Shown: positions 47,534 to 55,538 of the stretch, one piece after another | How the letters are laid out: each line of letters opens with the position of its first letter | How positions within the stretch are numbered: the stretch's first letter is position 1 | Program-made: the position numbers and the translations under genes | Assembly: GCF_028649475.1 (NCBI RefSeq) | Contig: NZ_JAQSIP010000006.1 | Coordinates: forward strand, 62,001 to 126,000 | DNA: 64,000 bases | From: Curvibacter cyanobacteriorum | GTDB taxonomy: Bacteria > Pseudomonadota > Gammaproteobacteria > Burkholderiales > Burkholderiaceae_C | Direction of reading: 5' to 3' | The notes under the pieces: generated by a model | The model's input: the letters and a program-made list of their open reading frames with translations, nothing else | Databases searched by the model: none | Told to the model about the DNA's origin: nothing

Positions 47534-49045
47534 ATGTTCAGCTTTTTCAAGAAAAAAACCCCTTCGCCTGCGCCCGCCCCGGCCGACGCACCTGCAGCCG
47601 CTGCCCCGGCAGCCCCGGAGAGCCCAGCCCCCGCGGCGGCACCGGCGCCCGCCCCGGCCTCGGGCGGTGGCCTGAGCTGGTTGCGCAACCCCTTTGGCAG
47701 CAAGAGCAGCGCGCCGACGCCGGCCCCCGCCGCTGAAGCCCCTCCCGCCCCGGTGGCCGCCCCTGCCGCGACCCCTACCGCGACCCCGGTGGCGGCCCCG
47801 GTCAGCCTGCCCCCAACCGTGCCCGGCGCCCCCGCCGCGGTGCCCGTGGCCGCCCCTGCCCCAACCCCCCCGGTGGCGCCGGTCACCCCTGCGGCCCCCA
47901 GCCTGCCCACCGCCCCGCCCGCACCCACGGTGACCGCGACGCCCTCCGCCGCGCCGGTGGCCAGCGCAACGTCGGCCCCTGCCGCCGTGCCGGTGGCGCC
48001 CCCCGCACGGCCGGCAGCCCCGGTGGCCGCGCCCGTCGCAGCACCTGTCGCGGCACCCGCCATGGCCCCGAAAGCCCCGCCCGTCGCACCGGTCCCGGCC
48101 CCGGTCCCGGCGGTGCCTGCCCCCGTGGCCGCGCCGGCACCCGCGGCCCGCCAGGGCTGGCTGGACCGCCTGAAGGCCGGTCTGCGCAAGACCGGGTCGA
48201 GCCTGGCCCAGGTGTTCACGGGCACCCAGATCGACGACGCGCTCTACGAAGAACTCGAAGAAGCGCTGCTGATGGCCGACACCGGCGTCAAGGCCACCGA
48301 GCACCTGCTCAAGGACCTCAAGCGCCGCGTCAAGGAGCACAAGACGACAGAACCCGCCGCCGTCAAGGCCTTGCTGGCCGAGGCGATTGCCGACCTGCTG
48401 CGGCCGCTCGAAAAGTCGCTGGTGATCGGCGAGTTCACGCCGACCGTGATCATGGTGGCCGGTGTCAACGGCGCGGGCAAAACCACCTCGATCGGCAAGC
48501 TGACCAAGCACCTGGCCAACGAGGGCGCCGCCGTGCTGCTGGCCGCGGCCGACACCTTCCGGGCGGCAGCGCGTGAACAGCTGGGGGTCTGGGCCGACCG
48601 CAACACGGTCGAAATCGTCAGCCAGGAAGGTGGCGACCCCGCGGCGGTCAGCTTTGACGCGGTGACCGCCGGCAAGGCGCGCGGCAAGGACGTGGTGCTG
48701 GTCGACACGGCGGGCCGCCTGCCCACCCAGCTGCACCTCATGGAGGAGCTGAAGAAGATCAAGCGCGTGGTCACCAAGGCCGACAGCACCGCGCCGCACG
48801 AGGTGCTGCTGGTCATCGACGGCAACACCGGGCAGAACGCACTGGCCCAGGTGCGCGCCTTTGACGACGCCCTGGGCCTCACCGGCCTGATCGTCACCAA
48901 GCTCGATGGCACGGCCAAGGGTGGCGTGCTGGCCGCCATCGCCCAAGAGCGCCCCATTCCGGTGTACTTCATTGGGGTGGGTGAAAAGCTGGAAGACCTG
49001 GAAACCTTCAACGCCCGCGAGTTCGCCCAGGCCTTGCTGTCCTGA
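47534..49045 (+). CDS. ftsY: Signal recognition particle receptor FtsY with long Ala/Pro linker
   Basis: A 503-residue SRP receptor GTPase. The N-terminal MFSFFKKK is basic and amphipathic. Residues 9-205 are mainly Ala/Pro repeats, interrupted at 44-60 by GGLSWLRNPFG. The NG domain begins near 207 (QGWLDRLKAGLRKTGSS) with the P-loop GVNGAGKTT around 310-318, DTAGRL and TKLDGTAKGG. The A domain is acidic in many species; here it is a Pro/Ala linker. It targets ribosome-SRP complexes to SecYEG. A strong terminator follows. Confidence 0.95.
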   Translation: MFSFFKKKTPSPAPAPADAPAAAAPAAPESPAPAAAPAPAPASGGGLSWLRNPFGSKSSAPTPAPAAEAPPAPVAAPAATPTATPVAAPVSLPPTVPGAPAAVPVAAPAPTPPVAPVTPAAPSLPTAPPAPTVTATPSAAPVASATSAPAAVPVAPPARPAAPVAAPVAAPVAAPAMAPKAPPVAPVPAPVPAVPAPVAAPAPAARQGWLDRLKAGLRKTGSSLAQVFTGTQIDDALYEELEEALLMADTGVKATEHLLKDLKRRVKEHKTTEPAAVKALLAEAIADLLRPLEKSLVIGEFTPTVIMVAGVNGAGKTTSIGKLTKHLANEGAAVLLAAADTFRAAAREQLGVWADRNTVEIVSQEGGDPAAVSFDAVTAGKARGKDVVLVDTAGRLPTQLHLMEELKKIKRVVTKADSTAPHEVLLVIDGNTGQNALAQVRAFDDALGLTGLIVTKLDGTAKGGVLAAIAQERPIPVYFIGVGEKLEDLETFNAREFAQALLS

Positions 49046-49127
49046 GGCCAAGCCGGCCGGGGCCCCGGCAGGCCCTGACGCGGGCACCCGCCGGCCGCCG
49101 CCCGGCCAGGGCACCTGGCCCGCCACA

Positions 49128-49150
49128 GCCCGCCCCTCGGCGGGCTTTTT
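49128..49150 (+). terminator. Intrinsic terminator downstream of ftsY
   Basis: GCCCGCC (49128-49134), CCTC loop, GGCGGGC (49139-49145) and TTTTT form a perfect seven-pair terminator 82 bases after the ftsY stop. Confidence 0.88.
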
Positions 49151-49272
49151 CATGCCTGCGGCCGGTTGCCGTCGGCGCCAAAGCGGGGCCGGCCCCCGCC
49201 TTCGCCCCCAATACCCCTGACTTCCTGTCCCCGAGCGTTTCGCCGAGCGGCGCTTTCAGTAGACTCACCGGC

Positions 49273-50622
49273 ATGAAATTCAAGCCCTCTCCCCTCCTCT
49301 CCGGCTGGCGCCTGCTGGCATTGAGCAGCCTGTTGCTGGCCACGGCCTGTGGCGGAGGGGGCGGGGGCGGCAGCAGCACCAGTGCCAGCAGTGGGTCGAG
49401 CAGCGCCAGCAGCTCGGGCGCAGGCACGGGCAGCAGCGGGTCCTCGACCGACACTTCGGGTTCGGGGTCCAGTTCGGGTTCGGGGTCTGGCGCCAGCTCG
49501 GGCAGCGGGTCGGGCACCGGGACCAGCACCGACACAGGCACCACCACCACTGTCGATGGCCACACCGCCATCCAGCAAGCCCCCTTGGCCCAGCGTGCCG
49601 GGGTGCTGGCCAAGGCCTTGGGGCGCAGTCAGCGCCTGCTGGTGGGCCTGGGCACGGTCAACGTGGCCCCCATCCAGGCCCAGGGCCTGTTGCCGGACAT
49701 CTACGACCAGTACCTGGTCGGCGTGGGGCCCAGTTCGTGGCCGAGCTGGAACAGCCCGTCCGGGGCCTATGTGACGCTGGTGGCGCAACGTGCCGACCAG
49801 TTGGGCGCGGTGCCGATGTTCACGCTCTACCAAATGGCCACGCGCGGCGATGGCGTGCTGACCGGCCTGGCCGACACCACCTACATGACCGACTACTGGA
49901 ACAACGCGCGGCTGTTGTTCCAGTTGCTGGCGAACTACGGCAAACCCGCCCTGGTCAACCTGGAACCCGACTTTTGGGGCTACGCCCAGCGGGTCAACGC
50001 GGACCCGACCCAAATGCTGGCCTACGTCAACATCAACCCCGACTGCGCCAGCCTGCCCAACACCGTGGCCGGCATGGCCGCCTGCTTGATGCAGAGCGCA
50101 CGCAAGATCGCGCCCCAAGCCTATGTGGGCTTTCCGCCCTCGTTGTTCGAGGACCTGCGCCCCACCGAGGTGGCCTACATGAAAAAGCTCGGGGCAGACC
50201 AGGCGGACTTTGTCGTCATGCAGACGCTGGACCGCGATGCCGGTTGTTTTGAAGCCCGCTCGGTGCTGGGCGAATGCACCCGCGCCGGCCGCAACTGGTA
50301 CTGGGACGAAACCAACACCACCTCCCCCACCTTCAACGAGCACTTTGCGCTGGCCAACAGTTACTTCCAGGGGCTGGGCCGCCCCCTGCTGTGGTGGCAA
50401 ACCCCGCTGGGCGTGCCCGCCGCCAGCCCCAGCACCACCAGCCCGTGGCGCGACAACCGCGTGCGCTACTTCCTGACCCACCCGGCCCAGCTGGTGGCGG
50501 CCGGCGGCGTGGGCGTGGTGTTCAGCCCGGGCCAGTCGGCCCAGACCACCATCCAGACCGACGGCGGCCAGTTCCAGACCTATTCCAAAGCCTACCTGGC
50601 CAACCCCACCCCCCTGCCCTGA
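49273..50622 (+). CDS. Lipoprotein with Ser/Gly linker and unknown globular domain
   Basis: A 449-residue secreted protein. A signal peptide ends at a lipobox-like ATAC with Cys26; residues 27-93 are Gly/Ser/Thr repeats. The remaining 350 residues are rich in aromatic residues; segments such as LVGLGTVNVAPI, PALVNLEPDFWGYAQ, AYVGFPPSLF and GRPLLWWQTPLGVP recall beta-alpha-barrel glycoside hydrolases, but I cannot assign a family. A Glu and an Asp in NLEPDFW could be catalytic. It precedes the DUF3034 gene by 150 bases. Confidence 0.7.
   Translation: MKFKPSPLLSGWRLLALSSLLLATACGGGGGGGSSTSASSGSSSASSSGAGTGSSGSSTDTSGSGSSSGSGSGASSGSGSGTGTSTDTGTTTTVDGHTAIQQAPLAQRAGVLAKALGRSQRLLVGLGTVNVAPIQAQGLLPDIYDQYLVGVGPSSWPSWNSPSGAYVTLVAQRADQLGAVPMFTLYQMATRGDGVLTGLADTTYMTDYWNNARLLFQLLANYGKPALVNLEPDFWGYAQRVNADPTQMLAYVNINPDCASLPNTVAGMAACLMQSARKIAPQAYVGFPPSLFEDLRPTEVAYMKKLGADQADFVVMQTLDRDAGCFEARSVLGECTRAGRNWYWDETNTTSPTFNEHFALANSYFQGLGRPLLWWQTPLGVPAASPSTTSPWRDNRVRYFLTHPAQLVAAGGVGVVFSPGQSAQTTIQTDGGQFQTYSKAYLANPTPLP
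49351..49551 (+). repeat. Ser/Gly low-complexity coding repeat
   Basis: Degenerate GGC/AGC/TCG codons encode a Gly7 run and repeated S-G dipeptides (residues 27-93 of the lipoprotein). Repeats such as TCGGGTTCGGGGTC favour slippage and length variation. Confidence 0.7.
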
Positions 50623-50772
50623 TCGCCAGAGGCGGCTGGCGGACGCCCGCTTCGCAAGGCTGGGGAACGGGGACGGGCCCCGGGACAACCAGCCGCCCTT
50701 TGGGGGTTTGGAGGCTGACTCGAGGCGGTTTTTGCGTAAGAATGGGTCATCTGTGTCACAACTTGTCAGCTT

Positions 50773-51720
50773 ATGAGCCCCCTCCGAGCGTCCTGCGTCA
50801 AAGTGTTTTTAAGCACGGCTCTGGTGTCGGGCTGGGTTGCTGGGCCGGCCCTGGCCGACACCGGCAAGCTGCTGTTGACCGGCGGTGTGTCGTCGGTCGA
50901 AGGCAGTGCGGGCGGTGGCATCACGCCGTGGGCGGTGCTGGGCACCCAGGCCACCGACGGCGAGGTTGGTGCCAGCGCCCACCTGAGCCGACTGTCCACC
51001 TCGGACTACGGGCTCAGCGCCTACGGGGTGACCCTGAACCTCAAGAACACGCTGGAACTGTCGCTGGGACGCCAGGACCTGTCGGCCCAACCCGCCACCG
51101 CGCTCAACGCGCTGGGCTTTGGCGTCACCAACGACCCGCACCTCAAGATGGACGTCGTGGGTGCCAAGCTGCACCTGCTGGGCAACGCGGTGCTCGACGC
51201 CGACCACTGGCTGCCTGAGGTGTCGGTGGGCGTGCAGTACAAGCGCACCCAGGCGGGTTCGATCAAGCCTGTGCTCGACTTTTTGGGGGCCAAAACCGCG
51301 GGCACCGATGTGTATGTGGCCGCCACCAAAGTGCTGCTGGAATACGGCCTGCTGCTCAATGCCACCGTGCGCTACACCAACGCCAACCAGGGCGGTCTGC
51401 TGGGCTTTGGCTCGGCGGCCCCGGGCCGCAACAGCCGCAGCCTGAACCCCGAACTGGCCGTGGCCTACCTGCTGCGCCGGGACTTGGCGATCGGGGCGGA
51501 ATACCGCTTCATGCCCAACAACCTCGAGGCCCTGGGCCAGGCGGCCGGCCTGGGCAACGGTTTGAAGCAAGACGACTGGAAGGACATCTTCATTGCCTGG
51601 GCACCGAGCAAGAATGTGTCGCTGACCGGCGCCTATGTGGACCTGGGTCGCATCGTCCCGGGCATCACCGGGGGCCGCAAACAACGCGGCTTCTATGTGT
51701 CCGGCCAAGTGGCCTATTGA
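50773..51720 (+). CDS. DUF3034 outer-membrane-like protein, copy A
   Basis: A 315-residue exported protein with a signal peptide (residues 1-28, cleavage after ALA). Mature start DTGKLLLTGGVSSVEG and a pattern of alternating hydrophobic residues with YRFMPNN-type loops suggest a beta-barrel of the DUF3034 family, whose function is unknown. It is closely similar along its whole length to the protein at 60710. No clear ribosome-binding site precedes ATG 50773. It is followed by an exported globin, exactly as in copy B. Confidence 0.85.
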   Translation: MSPLRASCVKVFLSTALVSGWVAGPALADTGKLLLTGGVSSVEGSAGGGITPWAVLGTQATDGEVGASAHLSRLSTSDYGLSAYGVTLNLKNTLELSLGRQDLSAQPATALNALGFGVTNDPHLKMDVVGAKLHLLGNAVLDADHWLPEVSVGVQYKRTQAGSIKPVLDFLGAKTAGTDVYVAATKVLLEYGLLLNATVRYTNANQGGLLGFGSAAPGRNSRSLNPELAVAYLLRRDLAIGAEYRFMPNNLEALGQAAGLGNGLKQDDWKDIFIAWAPSKNVSLTGAYVDLGRIVPGITGGRKQRGFYVSGQVAY

Positions 51721-51825
51721 GATCGGGCACCCCATGCGCCCCGGATGTGAAGCCCCTTGCGCCCCGCGCCCAGCTTGTGCCGCCACGCCCGGTCCTGTTC
51801 ACCCCCTCCAGCCCTGAAAACGCCC

Positions 51826-52296
51826 ATGACACTCAAACCCATCGCTTGCCTGGCCTTGTGGGCCAGCGCCGCCCTGGTGCTGCCGTCGTCCGCCGTGGCG
51901 CAAGACCGCTACACACCGCCCAAAGCGGCCGACGCCTCGCTGTACCAGGCGCTTGGCGAGAAAGACGGCATCCGCCGCGTGGTCGACGGCCTGGTGCAGC
52001 GCAGCACCCAGAACCCGCGCATCGCCGACAAGTTCAAGGACACCAACCTCAAGAACCTGCGCGAGCAACTGACGGACCAGATCTGCGAACTCTCGGGTGG
52101 CCCGTGCCGCTACGAAGGCAACCCGATGCGGGCAGGCCATGAAGACCTGAAGCTCAACATGGGGCACTTCAACGCCCTGGTCGAGGACCTGCAACAGGCC
52201 ATGGACCAGGAAGGCATTCCCTTCCGCCAGCAAAACCGCCTGCTGGCCATCCTGGCGCCGATGTACCGCGACGTGGTGACGGCGCCAGGGCGCTGA
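51826..52296 (+). CDS. Exported group I truncated haemoglobin, copy A
   Basis: A 156-residue globin with a Sec signal peptide (residues 1-25, SSAVAQ). The truncated-globin core has Phe70 at the CD1 position, the GGPC segment, and His105 (AGHEDLKL) as the probable proximal haem ligand. Cys87 and Cys94 could form a disulfide in the periplasm. The B10 position is Val57, not the usual Tyr. It follows the DUF3034 gene by 105 bases, and the ATG at 51826 is preferred because it yields the signal peptide. It is a paralogue of the protein at 61720. Confidence 0.85.
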   Translation: MTLKPIACLALWASAALVLPSSAVAQDRYTPPKAADASLYQALGEKDGIRRVVDGLVQRSTQNPRIADKFKDTNLKNLREQLTDQICELSGGPCRYEGNPMRAGHEDLKLNMGHFNALVEDLQQAMDQEGIPFRQQNRLLAILAPMYRDVVTAPGR

Positions 52297-52347
52297 GCCA
52301 CGGCAGGCGCTGCCACCGACAGGCCCGTGGTGTTGGGACGCCGCCGT

Positions 52348-53628
52348 TCAACCCGGTGGCGTCTGCGCCTCGCCAGCCACCACCCCGCGGGCGCACAGCG
52401 ACGCCACTTCCGCCTCGGTGTAGCCCAGCGACTGCAGCAGGGCGAGGCTGTGTTCCCCCAGGCGAGGGGGGTTCAGGCGAATGCCGGGTCGGCCCTGGCC
52501 CAGGGTCAGGGGCAGCAACACCGCCTGGCTGGGCCGACCGTCGGGCAGGGTGATCGGGGCCAGGGTGCCGGTGGCCTGCAGGTGCGGGTCGTCCAGCAGT
52601 TCGTGCGGTTTGGTGATGGGGGCAAAGGGCAAGCCCCGTGCCTCAAACCGGCGCGCAATCTCTGACGCGGGGTGAGGCGCCAGGCGTTCGCGCAGGATGG
52701 GGATCAGCCACTCGCGGGCCCGGACACGGTCGTTGTTGCTGCCCAAGCGGGCATCGGCGTGCAAGTCGGCCAGGTCGAAGGCGTCACAGAAAGCCGCCCA
52801 CGCGGTGTCGCTGACCACGGCCAAGAAGATCTGCTCCCCGTCCCGGACCTTGAACACGTCGTAGATGGCCCAGGCCGAGATGCGGTTGGGCATGGGGGCG
52901 GCGGGCTGGCCAGTGACTGCGAACTGCATCATGTGCTGGGCCACCAAGAACACATTGTTCTCGAACAGCGCCGACTGCACCGCCTGCCCCCGGCCGGTTT
53001 GCTCGCGTTGCGCGAGCGCCGCCATGGCCCCGATGGCACCGAACATGCCGCCCATGATGTCGTTGACACTGGCGCCAGCCCGCAGCGGGTCGCCCTCGCG
53101 CCCGGTCATGTAGGCCAGGCCCCCCATCATCTGCACCACCTCGTCAAGCGCGGTGCGGTGTTCGTAGGGGCCCGGCAAAAAGCCCTTGTGGCTGACGCAG
53201 ATGAGGCGCGGGTTGAGTTGGGACAGCACCTCGTAGCCAAGGCCCAGCTTGTCCATGGTGCCGGGGCGGAAGTTCTCACTCACGATGTCGGCTGTGGCCA
53301 GCAACTTGAGCGCCACCTCCCGGCCCTCGGCGGATTTCAGGTCCAGCGCGAGGCTCTTCTTGTTGCGGTTGAACATCGGGAAAAAGCCCGCGCCCGAGCC
53401 CAGCAGGTGGCGGGTGCTGTCGCCCTCGATGGGCTCGACCTTGATGACCTCGGCCCCCAGGTCGGCCAGCACCATGCCGCAGGTGGGGCCCATGACCATG
53501 TGGGTGAATTCGACCACGCGCACGCCGGCGTACGGCAAGTTTGGCGCGTTCGGTGGGGTGGTCTGGGAGCCCGAAGGGGTCGCCCCCATGGACGCAGCGT
53601 TGGGGGTGGGTGGGTGTGCCATGCTCAT
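52348..53628 (-). CDS. CaiB/BaiF-family CoA-transferase
   Basis: A 426-residue class III CoA-transferase that moves CoA between carboxylic acids. The core starts at LPYAGVRVVEFTHMVMGPTCGMVLADLGAEVIKVEP; the catalytic aspartate is expected in RTALDEVVQMMGGL; VSENFRPGTMDKLG is a family signature. A Pro/Ser/Thr-rich lead of about 30 residues precedes it. Its ATG overlaps the upstream lyase stop by four bases. The natural acid is not known. Confidence 0.9.
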   Translation of the reverse strand: MSMAHPPTPNAASMGATPSGSQTTPPNAPNLPYAGVRVVEFTHMVMGPTCGMVLADLGAEVIKVEPIEGDSTRHLLGSGAGFFPMFNRNKKSLALDLKSAEGREVALKLLATADIVSENFRPGTMDKLGLGYEVLSQLNPRLICVSHKGFLPGPYEHRTALDEVVQMMGGLAYMTGREGDPLRAGASVNDIMGGMFGAIGAMAALAQREQTGRGQAVQSALFENNVFLVAQHMMQFAVTGQPAAPMPNRISAWAIYDVFKVRDGEQIFLAVVSDTAWAAFCDAFDLADLHADARLGSNNDRVRAREWLIPILRERLAPHPASEIARRFEARGLPFAPITKPHELLDDPHLQATGTLAPITLPDGRPSQAVLLPLTLGQGRPGIRLNPPRLGEHSLALLQSLGYTEAEVASLCARGVVAGEAQTPPG

Positions 53629-54593
53629 GCGAGGGCCTTGTTGAATGGGAGGGCGGACGAAGGCCAGCCCTTGGGCAGCCCGGCCTCGGGGGTCATGCCG
53701 TACAAGGGCTCACCGGGCAGGCCTTCGCGCAGGGCCTGTCGGGCGGCGAACAGACGGGGCAGGTCGATGCCGGTGTCGATGCCCATGGCCTCGAACATGA
53801 ACACCAGGTCCTCCGTGACCACATTGCCACTGGCGCCGGGCGCATACGGACACCCCCCCAGCCCGCCCAGCGACGCGTCAAAGGTGCGCACGCCCGCCTC
53901 GTAAGCGGCCAGGCAATTGGCCAGCCCCAGACCGCGGGTGTTGTGCAGGTGGGCGGCACCTGCGTGCGAGCCCACGGCGGCCTGCAGGCGCGTGAACAGG
54001 CGTTTGACTTGGGCCGGGTTGGCCATGCCCGTGGTGTCGGACAAGCCCACCTCGTGGGCGCCGGCCTGCACACAGGCCTCGGCCAGCCAGATCACGTCGT
54101 CTTCGGCCACCGGGCCCTGGAGGGTGCAGCCAAAGGCGGTCGACAGGCCCACCTCCAGGGGCACCTGGGGGGCGATTTCATCGCGCAGACGGGCCACGGC
54201 GCGCACCTCGTCAACCATCTGCTCGCGGGTCTTGCGCACATTGGCCTGCGAGTGGGCCTCACTGGCCGAGACAGGCAAGGTCAGCTTGTGGGCCCCGGCG
54301 CGCAGCGCTGCCTCGGCACCGTGCCGGTTGGGCACCAGGGCCATGATGCAAACCCCGGCATGGGTCACGGCGTGCCGCACCACCTCGGCGGCATCGGCCA
54401 TCTGGGGCAGCAGGCGGGCGGGGACGAACGAGGCCACCTCGATCTCCCGCAGCCCGGCGGCCACCAGCGCGTCGATCCAGGCCCGTTTGTGTGCGGTGGG
54501 CATGGTCGCAGCCACCGACTGAAGGCCATCGCGTGGGCCCACCTCGCTGATCAACACCGCCTCGGTGGATCGCTTTGAAATGACAGCTGACAT
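53625..54593 (-). CDS. Hydroxymethylglutaryl-CoA lyase-family enzyme
   Basis: A 322-residue HMGL-like TIM-barrel lyase that cleaves 3-hydroxyacyl-CoA substrates such as HMG-CoA to acetyl-CoA and a keto acid. EVGPRDGLQSV holds metal and substrate residues; HLHNTRGLGLAN is the metal-binding segment; Cys248 in GLGGCPYAPGA is the catalytic cysteine. With the CoA-transferase it suggests a two-step activation and cleavage of a branched or hydroxylated dicarboxylate; the exact substrate is open. First gene of the two-gene unit. Confidence 0.88.
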   Translation of the reverse strand: MSAVISKRSTEAVLISEVGPRDGLQSVAATMPTAHKRAWIDALVAAGLREIEVASFVPARLLPQMADAAEVVRHAVTHAGVCIMALVPNRHGAEAALRAGAHKLTLPVSASEAHSQANVRKTREQMVDEVRAVARLRDEIAPQVPLEVGLSTAFGCTLQGPVAEDDVIWLAEACVQAGAHEVGLSDTTGMANPAQVKRLFTRLQAAVGSHAGAAHLHNTRGLGLANCLAAYEAGVRTFDASLGGLGGCPYAPGASGNVVTEDLVFMFEAMGIDTGIDLPRLFAARQALREGLPGEPLYGMTPEAGLPKGWPSSALPFNKALA

Positions 54594-54610
54594 GGTGAGG
54601 GGGTGCTTTT

Positions 54611-54653
54611 TAAATTCTGAAAGATAGAATAAAAATCTGTTTATTAGAATTTA
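54611..54653. promoter_or_regulatory. AT-rich divergent promoter region with inverted repeat
   Basis: TAAATTCT (54611-54618) and AGAATTTA (54646-54653) are perfect inverse arms flanking an AT-rich core with GATAGAATAAAAATC. It is the least GC-rich stretch in the window and lies between the lyase/transferase unit and the IclR gene, so it is the likely IclR operator and shared promoter. Confidence 0.55.
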
Positions 54654-54709
54654 GACCCAAGTCACCGGCACCGTCAAGGTGCGGGGAGGCCCTGCGGAAA
54701 GGTCTGACC

Positions 54710-55456
54710 ATGCCCCGAAAATCCCCAACACGCTCCGTGGCCGATGAGTCGAGTGCGCCGGGTGGCGCCGCCGCCGTCGACCGGGCGCTGACGCTGCTGG
54801 CGGCGTTTCGCCCTGGCGATGCGGCCTTGTCGCTGGCGACGCTGGCCGAGCGCACCCGGCTCTACAAAAGCACTGTGTTGCGTTTGCTGGCCTCGCTGGA
54901 ACACGCGCGCCTGGTCGAACGCCTGCCCGACGGGCACTACGCGCTCGGCATGGAAGTGGCGCGCCTGCACGCCATTTATGCCGCCCATTTTTCGCTGGAC
55001 CGCGTGGTGTTACCGGTGCTGCGTGGGCTGGTGGAGCGCACGGGCGAGAGCGCGGCCTACCATGTGCGGCAGGGCCAGCCCCCCAACCAGACCCGCCTGT
55101 GCCTGTACCGGGTGGACTCGCCGCAGCCGGTTCGGGACCACCTCCGTGCGGGCGATGTGCTGCCCCTGGCCTCGGGCACGGGGGGGCGGGTGCTGACCGC
55201 CTTTGGCTTGGGCGACGCGCAGCAGGTGCTCAGCCAGGAGGACAAGGTGCTGTGCGCGCGGATCCGAGAACAAGGCTACTTCGCGGCGGTGGGCGACCGG
55301 CTGGCGGAGGTCGCCGGCATCTCGGCGCCCGTGACCAACGCCCAGGGCGTGGTGGTGGCCGCGCTGACCCTGACCATGCCCAGCCACCGCTACGACGCGC
55401 GCTACGTCAAGGACGTGCTGGCGGCAGCGCGGCAACTGAGCGGAACCGTGGGCTGA
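54710..55456 (+). CDS. IclR-family transcriptional regulator
   Basis: A 248-residue regulator. An N-terminal winged helix-turn-helix (residues about 22-85, SLATLAERTRLYKSTVLRLLASLE) is followed by an IclR effector-binding domain (DRVVLPVLRGLVERTGESAAYHV, SGTGGRVLTAFG, ISAPVTNAQGVVVAALTL). It is divergent from the lyase/CoA-transferase unit, the standard place for the local regulator, with an inverted repeat in the shared gap. Confidence 0.92.
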   Translation: MPRKSPTRSVADESSAPGGAAAVDRALTLLAAFRPGDAALSLATLAERTRLYKSTVLRLLASLEHARLVERLPDGHYALGMEVARLHAIYAAHFSLDRVVLPVLRGLVERTGESAAYHVRQGQPPNQTRLCLYRVDSPQPVRDHLRAGDVLPLASGTGGRVLTAFGLGDAQQVLSQEDKVLCARIREQGYFAAVGDRLAEVAGISAPVTNAQGVVVAALTLTMPSHRYDARYVKDVLAAARQLSGTVG

Positions 55457-55538
55457 GGGCCCAGCACCAAGGGGGGCGCCGGCGGGTCAGGACCGCGGCC
55501 CGAGCGCCCGCCCCACGCCACCCCACACCGCCCGCGGT

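Noticed and set aside
47506-48225. N-terminal 240-codon extension of the M16 peptidase
   Set aside because: It is the complement of the ftsY Ala/Pro-rich region; the natural start with signal peptide is ATG 47505.
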